Both the position numbers and the translations under genes were made by a program. A stretch of 64,000 bases of DNA from positions 1,674,001 through 1,738,000 of the forward strand of contig NZ_CP006882.1 of NCBI RefSeq assembly GCF_000161795.2, in the 5' to 3' direction. Shown here piece by piece: positions 51,578 to 60,153 of the stretch (position 1 is its first letter; every line of letters starts with the position of its first letter). This DNA comes from Synechococcus sp. WH 8109. Its GTDB lineage: Bacteria; Cyanobacteriota; Cyanobacteriia; PCC-6307; Cyanobiaceae. The notes below the pieces were generated by a model. That model worked only from the letters and a program-made list of their open reading frames with translations, did not search any database and was not told the origin of the DNA.

Positions 51578-51877
51578 TTACCATCCACAATAATCCTCAA
51601 GCCAGGTAATTGCATCGGCTTTGGAAAGCCCACGATATTCAACTGGCCAACTCGAAGTGGCTTTACAAGGACCTACAACTTCAGCTCCGTCCATCCAATA
51701 AACACCCAGAAACACCTCACCTCCATTGAAAACCCCCCTACATACCTCGGCCACCCTATTAGCATCATCTAGAACCGATTCGCATTGGTCATCCCGCCAA
51801 TCATCGCCAGGCTCCCAAGCAATGGCAGGGATTGACGAAACTACCAAGGCCGAAATAACCAGCAGAAGGCGTTTCAT
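51578..51877 (-). CDS. Small secreted protein, unrecognised
   Basis: The 99-residue product starts with a signal peptide (MKRLLLVISALVVSSIPAIA, cleavage likely after AIA). The mature part has four cysteines (DDQCESVLDDANRVAEVC, VVGPCKATSSW, WLEDYCGW), suggesting two disulfides. An earlier in-frame start at 51934 is possible but unlikely. No family is recognised. AT-rich. Confidence 0.6.
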   Translation of the reverse strand: MKRLLLVISALVVSSIPAIAWEPGDDWRDDQCESVLDDANRVAEVCRGVFNGGEVFLGVYWMDGAEVVGPCKATSSWPVEYRGLSKADAITWLEDYCGW

Positions 51878-51923
51878 TAGCAAAATCGTAGGTATGCCAC
51901 ACATTCTGGCGAGGACTTGACTT

Positions 51924-52289
51924 TTGTCCAACAAGGACCGCGGCTTTTATGGAGCTCTAGAAAATGCTGGTTGTAATGGCTGGATCTATTTCGAGCAGCA
52001 GCAGAAGCTCTTTCACTTCAAGCTTGACAGTGCGAACACGAACGTACAGTGCGTAGTCATCAGGATGTACAGGCAAGTGCCGACCCGCCCTCCTAGGCCG
52101 ATGGCCCGGCGGTTGATATTGCGGCAAAACGCGATTGTGGCTTGGTTAGCGATGCGATTGAAAGGGCTGTGGAGGCTGCCCACGACAAAATTGTTGACTC
52201 AATACATTGAGCCAACTGCTGGTTCCGATGACAGGTTCGCAATGTGGCTGAGACGGCGACCATTCATTGGATATTCGTCCAATGAATAA
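51924..52289 (+). CDS. DUF1651-like protein
   Basis: The 121-residue protein has the DUF1651 pattern: GWIYFEQQQKLFHFKLDS, the strand VVIRMYRQVPTRPPRPM, then ARRLILRQNAIVAWLAMRLK. DUF1651 is a small family I know mainly from marine picocyanobacteria, with no known function. The tail after LWRLP is longer than in the copy at 61862 and may reflect a recent frameshift. The first codon is a TTG. Its start overlaps the upstream end of the secreted gene on the other strand. Confidence 0.65.
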   Translation: MSNKDRGFYGALENAGCNGWIYFEQQQKLFHFKLDSANTNVQCVVIRMYRQVPTRPPRPMARRLILRQNAIVAWLAMRLKGLWRLPTTKLLTQYIEPTAGSDDRFAMWLRRRPFIGYSSNE

Positions 52290-52337
52290 ACGATTGCAAT
52301 AAACCCTTTTAATTTAAATAGTAAGCCTCAAATCCAA

Positions 52338-52362
52338 AAAGCCACGACGGGGCTTTCTTTTC
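52338..52362 (+). terminator. Terminator-like hairpin after DUF1651 gene
   Basis: AAAGCC and GGCTTT form a six-pair stem with a seven-base loop, followed by CTTTTC. Confidence 0.6.
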
Positions 52363-52733
52363 AAATACATAAAATCTCACTTTAAGTAGTCATGTCATTT
52401 GCATTTATCGGAGTTGACTTCTAGTACCCCAGTCGGGCAAATAGAATTTGATAGCGATTAATGTTGAGAAGTAGATTCGGTCATTAGGGGGTTTGCCAAA
52501 AGTTGGACACTATGGAATGAAGTGACTTCGATGCAAAAGCTGGCGAAGCCACATCGATATGCCTTCACTATCTAGAAAATAGCGCAACTCTGAACGCATG
52601 ACAATAGTACCAAACCGCGACTAGTTTTTAATGCTTTCCCGGTAACCTTTTAGAAAAGCCATGGCAATAAAAAAATCAATACATCAATTCGCAGTGAATT
52701 TATTTTTCCCCATTTATCACCGAACGATATTGT
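52363..52733. other. AT-rich stretch without a supported gene
   Basis: No gene is visible. The segment GTTTGCCAAAAGTTGGACAC at 52490-52509 resembles the termini of some IS3/IS481-type elements, but no second end or transposase is present. Confidence 0.35.
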
Positions 52734-54608
52734 CTATGCAAGGCTTGCCAGGTCGCCATACCAAGCAATTCCTTCATTTAAATAATTCGAGGAGTTGTCT
52801 AAAATTGATTGTTCGACAGGGCTTGTTGAGTAAACATGAGATCCAGAATTACGGTCTAAATATCTTACAACTGCCAATGAAGAATTAGGCTTTTGGTCTA
52901 CACTGAAGCAGTTAAATGCAGCGCCTTCGTAAAGCCAAGACGAAAAGGAGTCACTGGCAATAATTGCATCTCTTTCGCTTTCGTTGGCTGTGTAGAAGTG
53001 TCGGTTTTGGCTGCCCACATAAAACCGATAAACATTAGCTGTACCTATTCCCGGTGATGTATAAGACATGCCTTCATTTTTCCAATCTCCACCTTGTCCA
53101 GTGAGAATATCAATCTCACCTTGGTTAGAGGAAAATAAATGTTTTCCAGTTGTTGAATTAAACAATCTGTAGACAGAATTAGAGAGAGAGTCGATTGAGT
53201 TAACCATTGTCAAAGCACCTTCTAAGTCTAAAAAGTAACCATTTTCCACGAAGCCATTTAATGATCGATACTGCTTAGCACTCTTCTGAAGAATGGTTTG
53301 TATTTCGGCCGGCTGTAGATCAGGGTCAAGCCCCAACATAAGTGAGATAGCTCCTGTAACTACAGGGGCAGCCATACTTGCTCCCTGTTTCCATGAATAA
53401 TTGCTCTGGCTATCTGTATTGAGGATTCCACCAGTTGTACCGCTAATTGAGAAATCACCGCCAGGCGCTGCAATTGAAATTTTACTTCCATAGTTCGAGT
53501 ATTGAGTGATCTTTCCTGTATTTCCAACTGATGCTACTGAAATTACTCCTTCAAACAAATCACTGTAAATAGCTGGTGTTGATATCCAATTTCCATCAGA
53601 GCTTTTGTCCTCGTTTCCAGCTGCAATGACCACAGTACATCCATTATTGACAGCATTTTGCAATACTTGCCTGGCCAATGCATCTGCCTCTGGATATAGA
53701 CTTTTATATTGTTCGTAAGTCATGTTCGCGGTTGCACCCAGAGACATATTAATTACGCTTGCTTTGTTATTGACGGCATAATTAACTGCTTCCCAGTACA
53801 AGCTACTACTCGTTGTTTTATTTGTGTTGAAGACATCAAGTGACATCAGATTGACGTCCCATGTAACTCCTGCGACGCCGACACTGTTGTTTCCGTCGGC
53901 ACCAATAATCCCAGCCACATGAGTTCCATGCGAGTGATGGAAAACTTGATTGTTATTGGTAACAAAATTCCATCCATTTATATCATCAATATAGCCATTA
54001 TTGTCGTCGTCAATTCCATTCCCCTGAATCTCGTCTTGGTTTAACCATACATTGCCACTAAGATCCGGATGAGTTGTCTGAATGCCGCCATCGATGACTG
54101 CTACCGTTACATTGGGGCTTGTTGAAGCAATCTTCCAGGCTTCAGGAGCAAAAATGTCCTCATTGTCCAATCCATCTCCTTGTCCAGTATTAAATAAATA
54201 CCACTGATTTGTAAAGCTAGGGTCATTTGGAAGGACTGTATTGTCCTGGAATGTTTTTGAATCATATTTCAGGCTAAAATAACTGTTACTAGCATTACCA
54301 GATACTCTCGCATAATAATGGACATAAGCTTTGTATGAGCCAGGAGACAAATACTTGAAGAACGATTCGCTTACTGTTCCACTATTATCTGATGATTTTA
54401 TTTTGCTGTATGAACCGTTGCTCTCCTTATATAGAGACAAGTCTAGGTCATCTGACAAACCCTCTAGCGTGAGATAAATTCCCATCGCCTCGGGTACGCT
54501 AAAAGAATATTCAATAAAGCCATCCGTTGCAACCGCCCCGTCGATCGTTCCAATCTCATTTGATTGAAACGCACCCAGATTGATCTGAGTAGATGAGGAG
54601 GAGGTCAT
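52734..54608 (-). CDS. Subtilisin-like serine protease (S8) with three C-terminal repeats
   Basis: From the ATG at 54608 the protein is 624 residues. It has an N-terminal beta-rich domain (FIEYSFSVPEAMGIYLTLEG) resembling a PPC domain and the catalytic triad Asp173 (TVAVIDGGIQTTHPDL), His227 (SHGTHVAGIIGADG) and Ser411 (QGASMAAPVVTGA). A Ca-site-like stretch (DDDNNGYIDDINGWNF) is also present. The last 140 residues contain three repeats of about 45 residues (VYRLFNSTTGKHLFS, VYRFYVGSQNRHFYT, VVRYLDRNSGSHVYS), like DUF5648. No signal peptide is seen; export by another route is possible. AT-rich, so probably acquired. Confidence 0.88.
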   Translation of the reverse strand: MTSSSSTQINLGAFQSNEIGTIDGAVATDGFIEYSFSVPEAMGIYLTLEGLSDDLDLSLYKESNGSYSKIKSSDNSGTVSESFFKYLSPGSYKAYVHYYARVSGNASNSYFSLKYDSKTFQDNTVLPNDPSFTNQWYLFNTGQGDGLDNEDIFAPEAWKIASTSPNVTVAVIDGGIQTTHPDLSGNVWLNQDEIQGNGIDDDNNGYIDDINGWNFVTNNNQVFHHSHGTHVAGIIGADGNNSVGVAGVTWDVNLMSLDVFNTNKTTSSSLYWEAVNYAVNNKASVINMSLGATANMTYEQYKSLYPEADALARQVLQNAVNNGCTVVIAAGNEDKSSDGNWISTPAIYSDLFEGVISVASVGNTGKITQYSNYGSKISIAAPGGDFSISGTTGGILNTDSQSNYSWKQGASMAAPVVTGAISLMLGLDPDLQPAEIQTILQKSAKQYRSLNGFVENGYFLDLEGALTMVNSIDSLSNSVYRLFNSTTGKHLFSSNQGEIDILTGQGGDWKNEGMSYTSPGIGTANVYRFYVGSQNRHFYTANESERDAIIASDSFSSWLYEGAAFNCFSVDQKPNSSLAVVRYLDRNSGSHVYSTSPVEQSILDNSSNYLNEGIAWYGDLASLA

Positions 54609-55038
54609 TTGAAGATCTATATTTAATCTATTATATGATTGCAAATTTTGCTCCGCCACAAAAGCTACCAAAAGACTTTAGGTCAAGAGTCCCTATTCCT
54701 GAAGCGAGCCCAACCATTTTATCTTTGTTCGCCCGATATCATTCTTTCTCAAAAACTATTGCCCTAAATATGACAAGATTTTAGTTTGCCTCCATCAAGG
54801 CTTGAATTTTTAAATACCGGGTCAATAAACGACTCGCTATGCTGGCACAAGGAGTCATATTGTTCGACTGGACAAGTATATCGGTCGCCTAATTTAACTA
54901 CAAGCTATATTTTTAGAATGCAGAAAACTCAGCAGGCCTTATGTAGTTAGCTTAAGTACAGTAAAAGATGTGTTGAGTTCCACGACCATTGAAATAGAAA
55001 GGCGTCTCAATTGTGGCGCCACCATCAGCTTTGGAAAA
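54609..55038. other. AT-rich stretch without a supported gene
   Basis: Only very short frames exist. The region probably holds the protease promoter (minus strand) and the 3' end of the DUF4189 transcript. Confidence 0.4.
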
Positions 55039-55410
55039 TTAGTCTTCATAGGCATCTTCACAGGCAGCGATTCTTCTAATGCAGATAAAATTTCTCTTCG
55101 TGCACCTTGTGTAGGCTTTTGAGTTTGCTTCCTTACGACTATTGCCCCAGCTAGCCCCCCATCCATATTTCCCGCTGCGTGGTGAAACGTAGAGTGAGCT
55201 GCAGCGATTCGACCAAGTAGCTTGAATGCATCCCAAACCACCTCGTCTCCTACACTGCCTTTTCGCTTTAATTAGTGCCTCTTCTTTTGTCTCCTGTCCA
55301 TAAGAGGCTCCAACAATGTTGTTTCTAGGTGCAAAAAATATTGCATTGTAACCAGCCCAAGCCGGCCCGCAAGACAATGTGATCAAGAAAAAAAGGCTTA
55401 GAAACTTCAT
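55039..55410 (-). CDS. DUF4189 secreted protein
   Basis: The 123-residue product has a signal peptide (MKFLSLFFLITLSCGPAWAG). A DUF4189-type mature part follows: YNAIFFAPRNNIVGASYGQE, ALIKAKRQCRRRGGLGCIQ, GWGASWGNSRKEANSKAYTR. Six or more cysteines suggest disulfides. Such proteins occur in many bacteria with unknown function. The ATG at 55410 is chosen over upstream ATGs because it begins the signal peptide. Confidence 0.78.
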   Translation of the reverse strand: MKFLSLFFLITLSCGPAWAGYNAIFFAPRNNIVGASYGQETKEEALIKAKRQCRRRGGLGCIQATWSNRCSSLYVSPRSGKYGWGASWGNSRKEANSKAYTRCTKRNFICIRRIAACEDAYED

Positions 55411-55500
55411 TAGATTATAAAGCATACATCTCAATTATGTCCTGACTTATCCTAGCGGAAGCAACGTTTAAGTATTAGAACAAGTTTGATAGAGCTGTTG

Positions 55501-55662
55501 GTGGCGATGTTGATATTGATCAGCGGCTATACCGGCGATTTTAAAGAGAGGCATGCCGCAGAAACCTGCCGGAGACGGACCGGTCGACCTACCGCTTGCA
55601 GCTATGAGCGCAACAACCATGATCGCCCAGGTCGTAATCGCAGCAGGCGGCCTAGTCGTTGA
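55501..55662 (+). CDS. Possible small exported basic protein
   Basis: A GTG at 55501 (or ATG at 55507) gives 53 residues. A hydrophobic start (VAMLILISGYTG) is followed by a basic mature part with two Cys (AETCRRRTGRPTACSYERNN). It ends 11 bases inside the convergent flotillin gene. No homologue is known to me. Confidence 0.35.
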   Translation: MAMLILISGYTGDFKERHAAETCRRRTGRPTACSYERNNHDRPGRNRSRRPSR

Positions 55663-56923
55663 GCCCGTCAGCGCCAGCGCCCCTTTCGTTCACCGCCTTA
55701 GGGTGATCTGACGTTGATCCATCCGACTGGGTGATTCGCAGTCCGGTGCTGTTTTGCAGCTGGCGCAACAGGGTGGCTATCGACAGGTTCATTTGCCCCT
55801 CCCGTTCACCAATCAGGGCCACTTCTTCCACCTCGATGGGCTGGACAGTGTCGCTGAGCATGGTGAGCAGCGGCTCCAACTTCTGAAGAAGGAAGAGGCG
55901 CTTGGCATCAGAGCCGGAACGCTTCAACGACGTAACCAGGTCCTGCAGACCTTCCGCCTGGGAGCGGCCTTGCTCCACAATCGTGGCGGCGGCACCTTTG
56001 GCCTCAGCCATCATCGTTTGGCACTCCGATTCAGCCGGTGCGATTACATCGGCTTCCAGCTGTTTGGTGACCTGTTTAATGCGTTCCTGCTGCACAGGCA
56101 GTTCGGCCTCAGCCCTGGCCAGCTCGGCACCGATTTCCGCCTCCACCTCAGCCACAAGGGCCTCACGGCGGGTGAGGGCATCCTTTATACGTTTCTGAGC
56201 GTTGGCAGTCGCCACCGCCAGGTCCTTATCAAGCCGCCGCAGGGAGGTGATGCGAGCGTTCTCGGCCTGCTTCACCGCCGACTGCGACGTGGCCTCGGCT
56301 TCAGCGATGCGCGAATCCCGCTTCAACTCAACCAGCTGCTTGCGGCCGATCGAATCGAGGTAGCGCACGTCGTCAGAAATGTTTTGGATCTGCAGGGTGT
56401 CGAGCACCAGTCCCAACTTCTGCAGATCGTCTTCCGCCTCCTCCAGCAAAGTGCGAGCGAAGGTGATTTTGTCTTCATTGAGCTGCTCGGGTGTGAGGCT
56501 GGCCATCACACCGCGCAGGTTGCCCTCAAGGGTTTCTTTGGCGATATGGCGGATTTCGTCTTGGGTTTTGCCGATCAGCCTTTCGATTGCGTTGTGGATT
56601 CCCGGCTCATCACCAGAGATCTTGATGTTGGCCACACCCGCCACATTCAAAGGGATACCTCCCTTGGAGTAGGCGTTATCCACCCGCAGCTCGATGATCA
56701 TATTGCTTAGGTCGAGACGCATTACGTCTTCCAACACTGGAATGCGCAAGGCACTGCCACCACGCACGGTGCGGTATCCCACCTTGCGGCCATCTCCTGT
56801 GGTGCGACTGAGACCAGCAAAGATCAGCACTTCACTTGGCTGGCAGATGAAATAAAGCTGCTTGAGCATCGTCACGAATGCCCAGATACCGGCAGCACCG
56901 GTGATTCCAACGGCGAAAAACAT
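55652..56923 (-). CDS. Flotillin-like SPFH protein (second of pair)
   Basis: SPFH proteins organise membrane microdomains. The 423-residue protein has an N-terminal membrane segment (AVGITGAAGIWAFVTMLKQL). The SPFH domain follows (RLDLSNMIIELRVDNAYSKG, GVANIKISGDEPGIHNAIE). A long Ala/Glu-rich coiled coil (ITSLRRLDKDLAVATANAQK) and a polar tail complete it. Its start overlaps the stop of its paralogue by one base, so the two are coupled and probably form a hetero-oligomer. Confidence 0.86.
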   Translation of the reverse strand: MFFAVGITGAAGIWAFVTMLKQLYFICQPSEVLIFAGLSRTTGDGRKVGYRTVRGGSALRIPVLEDVMRLDLSNMIIELRVDNAYSKGGIPLNVAGVANIKISGDEPGIHNAIERLIGKTQDEIRHIAKETLEGNLRGVMASLTPEQLNEDKITFARTLLEEAEDDLQKLGLVLDTLQIQNISDDVRYLDSIGRKQLVELKRDSRIAEAEATSQSAVKQAENARITSLRRLDKDLAVATANAQKRIKDALTRREALVAEVEAEIGAELARAEAELPVQQERIKQVTKQLEADVIAPAESECQTMMAEAKGAAATIVEQGRSQAEGLQDLVTSLKRSGSDAKRLFLLQKLEPLLTMLSDTVQPIEVEEVALIGEREGQMNLSIATLLRQLQNSTGLRITQSDGSTSDHPKAVNERGAGADGLND

Positions 56924-58245
56924 CAGTTCACTCCGGTTGACGACAAGGTGCCAAGCAGGTCTACGCCAAGAATCTCCTTGACCTGCTCAAAGAATTGGCG
57001 CACCACCTTATGGTTCACGGCCACAAGGCTGGCGAGGCTGGAGGCATCATTGCCATCGAGGGCCGTGATGCGCTTGAGCTGCAGTTGTCCCGGCAAACGG
57101 GTGGCCTGCTGCAATACCATTTCGATCTGTTGCAGCAAAAACACCAACTCAGCTGTGCTGCCGGCGTCTTCCCAAACCTGGGTGAGCAGATCGTTCACCA
57201 GAGCGCTGGCTTTCACATCTTCAGCGGTAGCGGCTGCCCGGCCACGAGCCCGCAATTCCTGTGCTTTTTGCTGTGCCTGAGATGGCAGTACCGCTTCTGC
57301 TTTGAGGCGCAGGCGCTCGAGCTCAGCCCGTACCTTTTGCAGTCGTTGTTCGGCCTTGGCGCGGGCTTCCAGTTCGGCCGCCTCGGTGCGTTCCTCCTCG
57401 GAACGGGCCTCCTTCTCCATTTGCGCCACCTTGGTGCGCACGTCGTTGTCTTTCGCTAAGACCACGGTTTCCGCCTCGGTGCGCACCACCTCAGCCACTT
57501 CTTCCATCTCTGCCTCAATACGCTCGGCTTGGCCAATCGCCTCGGCTTCAGCAATCTCGGCATCGCGCACTATCTGGGCGACGCGCCGGCGGCTTATCGA
57601 ATTGAGGTAGTCAACGTCGTCGAACACGCTCTGAATTTTTAGAGTGTCGAGCTGCAGTCCCAGGCGACGCAGATCTTCCCCCACCTCATCGGCGATCTGC
57701 TCAGCAAACCGCAGACGGTCTTCGTTCACCTGCTCAGGCGTGAGCTGGGCCAGCACACTGCGTAGGCTGCCTTCGAGATTTTCCTTCGCCACTTGTACGA
57801 TTTCCTTGGTGTCACGCCCGAGGAAACGCTCAATGGCGTTGTTGCGCACCGCCGTATCGGTGCTCACTTTTACATTGGCGATCGCCTGAATGTTGAGGGG
57901 CGTACCACCCTTGGAGTAGGCATTGCTGACCTCCACGAGCACCGGCAGGAGGGTCACATCCATGCGACGGGCCGTTTCCAGAATTGGCTTCACAAAGGTG
58001 AAACCACCATTGGCTACCACCCGGTAGCCCTTCACGCCCTGGCCACCCTGGTTGGATTTCGATCCTGTCACCACCAACATTTCGTTGGGCCGGCAGATAC
58101 GAATCATCCAGCGGCTGATCAGGGTGAGCGCCACGATCACTACAAACACAGTGGTGCCGATTGACACCACAGCACCGGCGGGGTCGCTGCTGGATTGACG
58201 CTGAGCTAAGAGGGGCAACGGGTCTGTTGACTGGCTGGTTTGCAT
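56923..58245 (-). CDS. Flotillin-like SPFH protein (first of pair)
   Basis: The 440-residue paralogue has a polar N-terminus of about 25 residues, a membrane helix (AVVSIGTTVFVVIVALTLIS), and an SPFH domain (RMDVTLLPVLVEVSNAYSKG, AIANVKVSTDTAVRNNAIER). A charged coiled coil of about 150 residues follows (EMEEVAEVVRTEAETVVLAK). It lies 41 bases after the NfeD-like gene on the same strand. Gene order and overlap make a three-gene microdomain operon. Confidence 0.86.
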   Translation of the reverse strand: MQTSQSTDPLPLLAQRQSSSDPAGAVVSIGTTVFVVIVALTLISRWMIRICRPNEMLVVTGSKSNQGGQGVKGYRVVANGGFTFVKPILETARRMDVTLLPVLVEVSNAYSKGGTPLNIQAIANVKVSTDTAVRNNAIERFLGRDTKEIVQVAKENLEGSLRSVLAQLTPEQVNEDRLRFAEQIADEVGEDLRRLGLQLDTLKIQSVFDDVDYLNSISRRRVAQIVRDAEIAEAEAIGQAERIEAEMEEVAEVVRTEAETVVLAKDNDVRTKVAQMEKEARSEEERTEAAELEARAKAEQRLQKVRAELERLRLKAEAVLPSQAQQKAQELRARGRAAATAEDVKASALVNDLLTQVWEDAGSTAELVFLLQQIEMVLQQATRLPGQLQLKRITALDGNDASSLASLVAVNHKVVRQFFEQVKEILGVDLLGTLSSTGVN

Positions 58246-58286
58246 GCCAACTGCATGAAACTTGCCTTCCCATAGCCAGAATTTAT

Positions 58287-58817
58287 TCAGTCGGCCATTT
58301 CAAGTGGATCGACTATCAGAGTTAGGCCATCAGATCTGAGAATGACCACCCGCTCACCGCGCTCCAAAGGTCTGGAGGCACTACGGGCGGCCCGGCGCAA
58401 CAAGCTGCCGCGCACCGAAAGCTCCACAAACCCACGTTCGTCAAACGACAAGGGCAAGGTGACAATGGCTTCGCTGCCGATCAGATCATCTGATCGCACC
58501 ACCGTGTTGGGATCTCTGCGGGCCAGAACCCGCAGTGTTGAGGCAGCTCCCCAACCCATTAGCAATCCGAGCAGCAAGGCATATGGCAGCGTGAAAGCTG
58601 AGGAGTTGGAGCCCTGAAACAACTGCAGCAGCAGACCGCAAAGACCAAAGGCCGCCAAACCAAACGACCAGAACGACGTGCTGAAAAGCACCGCGAGGTT
58701 GCCACCCTCGCTGATTCCATCAGCTTCGATGTTCAAATTGGCATCGGCATCACTAGCGATCGAAAGGGTGATCAACACCCCTCCGGCGATGAGGCAGAAA
58801 AAATATGTCCACGCCAT
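58287..58817 (-). CDS. NfeD-like membrane protein with OB-fold
   Basis: The 176-residue protein has membrane helices at the N-terminus (TYFFCLIAGGVLITLSIAS, FWSFGLAAFGLCGLLLQLF, LPYALLLGLLMGWGAASTL). A C-terminal beta-barrel follows (LIGSEAIVTLPLSFDERGF, LERGERVVILRSDGLTLIV), the NfeD arrangement. NfeD proteins are commonly encoded beside flotillins and are thought to work with them. It begins the three-gene operon. Confidence 0.8.
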   Translation of the reverse strand: MAWTYFFCLIAGGVLITLSIASDADANLNIEADGISEGGNLAVLFSTSFWSFGLAAFGLCGLLLQLFQGSNSSAFTLPYALLLGLLMGWGAASTLRVLARRDPNTVVRSDDLIGSEAIVTLPLSFDERGFVELSVRGSLLRRAARSASRPLERGERVVILRSDGLTLIVDPLEMAD

Positions 58818-59340
58818 CGGCGCGTCCCGCGAGTAACTCCATCCTGAAGCGACATCGCACCAAAGAGGTCCTACAGCAACAAATCGCGGGCAAAGCTCTG
58901 TATTGGAGCCAGGTTAACCGGCACCTTCGGGAGCCATAATCACATTCACCACCAGAGTGAATAGAGCTGCACTGGGTGATGCTGCGAAACATGGTTGAGC
59001 TGGATAAGGACAGCTCGTGCCCAAACCATCTCTTTCTGCGATGTCTCGCCGATGGCGTTAGTTCAGTAGCCAATAGGAGCTCAAACGTCGATTGTTCGTA
59101 GCCATCGCGACCTGCGATTCTCCTCTTATGGCTGAGTGACTTATCGCGACAGCACGGGGGAGCGACCCGTTAGCTGGCAGACATTCCAGTCCCCATCGAG
59201 CGGCAAATGTCAATGGGGCTCGCTACCTGCGTTTAAGCTCATCTCCCAATAAAAGGAAAGTTAAGTACGTTCCGCTTCATTGAGTTGCACCTCTAAAGTG
59301 TTAAAAGAGGTATTAGTAGATTTAGGGAAAGAGATTCCTT
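58818..59340. other. Stretch without a supported gene
   Basis: A 40-residue plus frame at 58979-59101 is open but unremarkable. Composition turns AT-rich after about 59240. Nothing else is visible. Confidence 0.4.
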
Positions 59341-59385
59341 GATTCTAGGAATTTGCGCTCTATTTTAACGCAAATTCCTAGAATC
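59341..59385 (-). terminator. Long hairpin overlapping a stop codon
   Basis: GATTCTAGGAATTTGCG and its exact complement form a 17-pair stem with an 11-base loop. The stop codon of the small secreted gene lies inside one arm. There is no pure T-run, so it may act as an mRNA 3' structure rather than a classical terminator. Confidence 0.6.
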
Positions 59386-59653
59386 TAATCCTCAATGGGC
59401 AGTCATAATGGTTGTTCCGAGCCTGAAAGTTAAATCCCTCCACCATTTGCATCTCCTCTCGATAGGGGGTTGGACTATTTCTAATTTGAGAATCTAATCT
59501 GTCCAGTATTTCATACACTTGGCTCTGGCTATAACCTGACTCCAGCATTACACATGCAACAGCTGCTGCTCCCTGTCCAAAATCATATCTAGCAGCATGG
59601 GCTGGCGCTGCTGCTGCTGCAATCAAGGCAAAAACGAAATAAAACTTTTTCAT
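59378..59653 (-). CDS. Small secreted protein, unrecognised
   Basis: The 91-residue product has a clear signal peptide (MKKFYFVFALIAAAAAPAHA, cleavage after AHA). A mature part of about 70 residues follows: YDFGQGAAAVACVMLESGYS, QSQVYEILDRLDSQIRNS, and a terminal CPLRIRF. It has two cysteines. No family is recognised. AT-rich relative to core genes. An upstream ATG at 59674 adds seven residues. Confidence 0.62.
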   Translation of the reverse strand: MKKFYFVFALIAAAAAPAHAARYDFGQGAAAVACVMLESGYSQSQVYEILDRLDSQIRNSPTPYREEMQMVEGFNFQARNNHYDCPLRIRF

Positions 59654-59746
59654 AGCAAATAATCGATTTGGCAAATAAATTTGGCATTGGTACCTTTTCC
59701 AAGGACAATGTAGCAGATAGAACTAGACGATGCTAGTCACTTCACC

Positions 59747-59902
59747 TTGATAACACCAGGCCAGAGGATTGCAGGTGTCGTGGCAATATCTATTTTGCTA
59801 CTGCTCGTATTACAGCCAACCTTCACCGCCAGCCTTTTCTGGCGGTTCGTGAAAGCAGCGGCTCTTATTGGACATTTAGATGGCCTAACCACTTGTCCCT
59901 AG
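59747..59902 (+). CDS. Possible 51-residue membrane protein
   Basis: A TTG at 59747 opens ITPGQRIAGVVAISILLLLV, then LQPTFTASLFWRFVKAAALI, then GHLDGLTTCP. One strong membrane helix and a sensible amphipathic second half suggest a real product. No ATG is available, and no homologue is known. Confidence 0.4.
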   Translation: MITPGQRIAGVVAISILLLLVLQPTFTASLFWRFVKAAALIGHLDGLTTCP

Positions 59903-59983
59903 CCCTCGAAACATGGGTAGGAAAAGCAAAACCACCAACCTGATCCTAGAGCCATCGCCTGGGACAGGACCTTCCACAAACGG

Positions 59984-60115
59984 ATGCGGAAGCGTTTTGG
60001 CCTTAGCGAGTACCAGTACTCAACTCTGACTTTCGCCAAGGGGCTGGTGGTCGGACACGGCCTGGCGTTTCTGTTTCACCTCCCAGCAGCTGCGGTCCTT
60101 GTTGGGCATACATAA
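59984..60115 (+). CDS. Possible 43-residue protein
   Basis: The ATG at 59984 gives MRKRFGLSEYQYSTLTFAKG, then LVVGHGLAFLFHLPAAAVLV, then GHT. The frame remains open further upstream (AIAWDRTFHKR), so this may be the end of a longer decayed gene. The C-terminus looks membrane-embedded. Confidence 0.4.
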   Translation: MRKRFGLSEYQYSTLTFAKGLVVGHGLAFLFHLPAAAVLVGHT

Positions 60116-60153
60116 AGCACTAGCCAGAATGGGTTGCATGCCGAGGGCCACTT

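Noticed and set aside
58979-59101. 40-residue plus frame
   Set aside because: No ribosome binding site, no structural character, no known relative.
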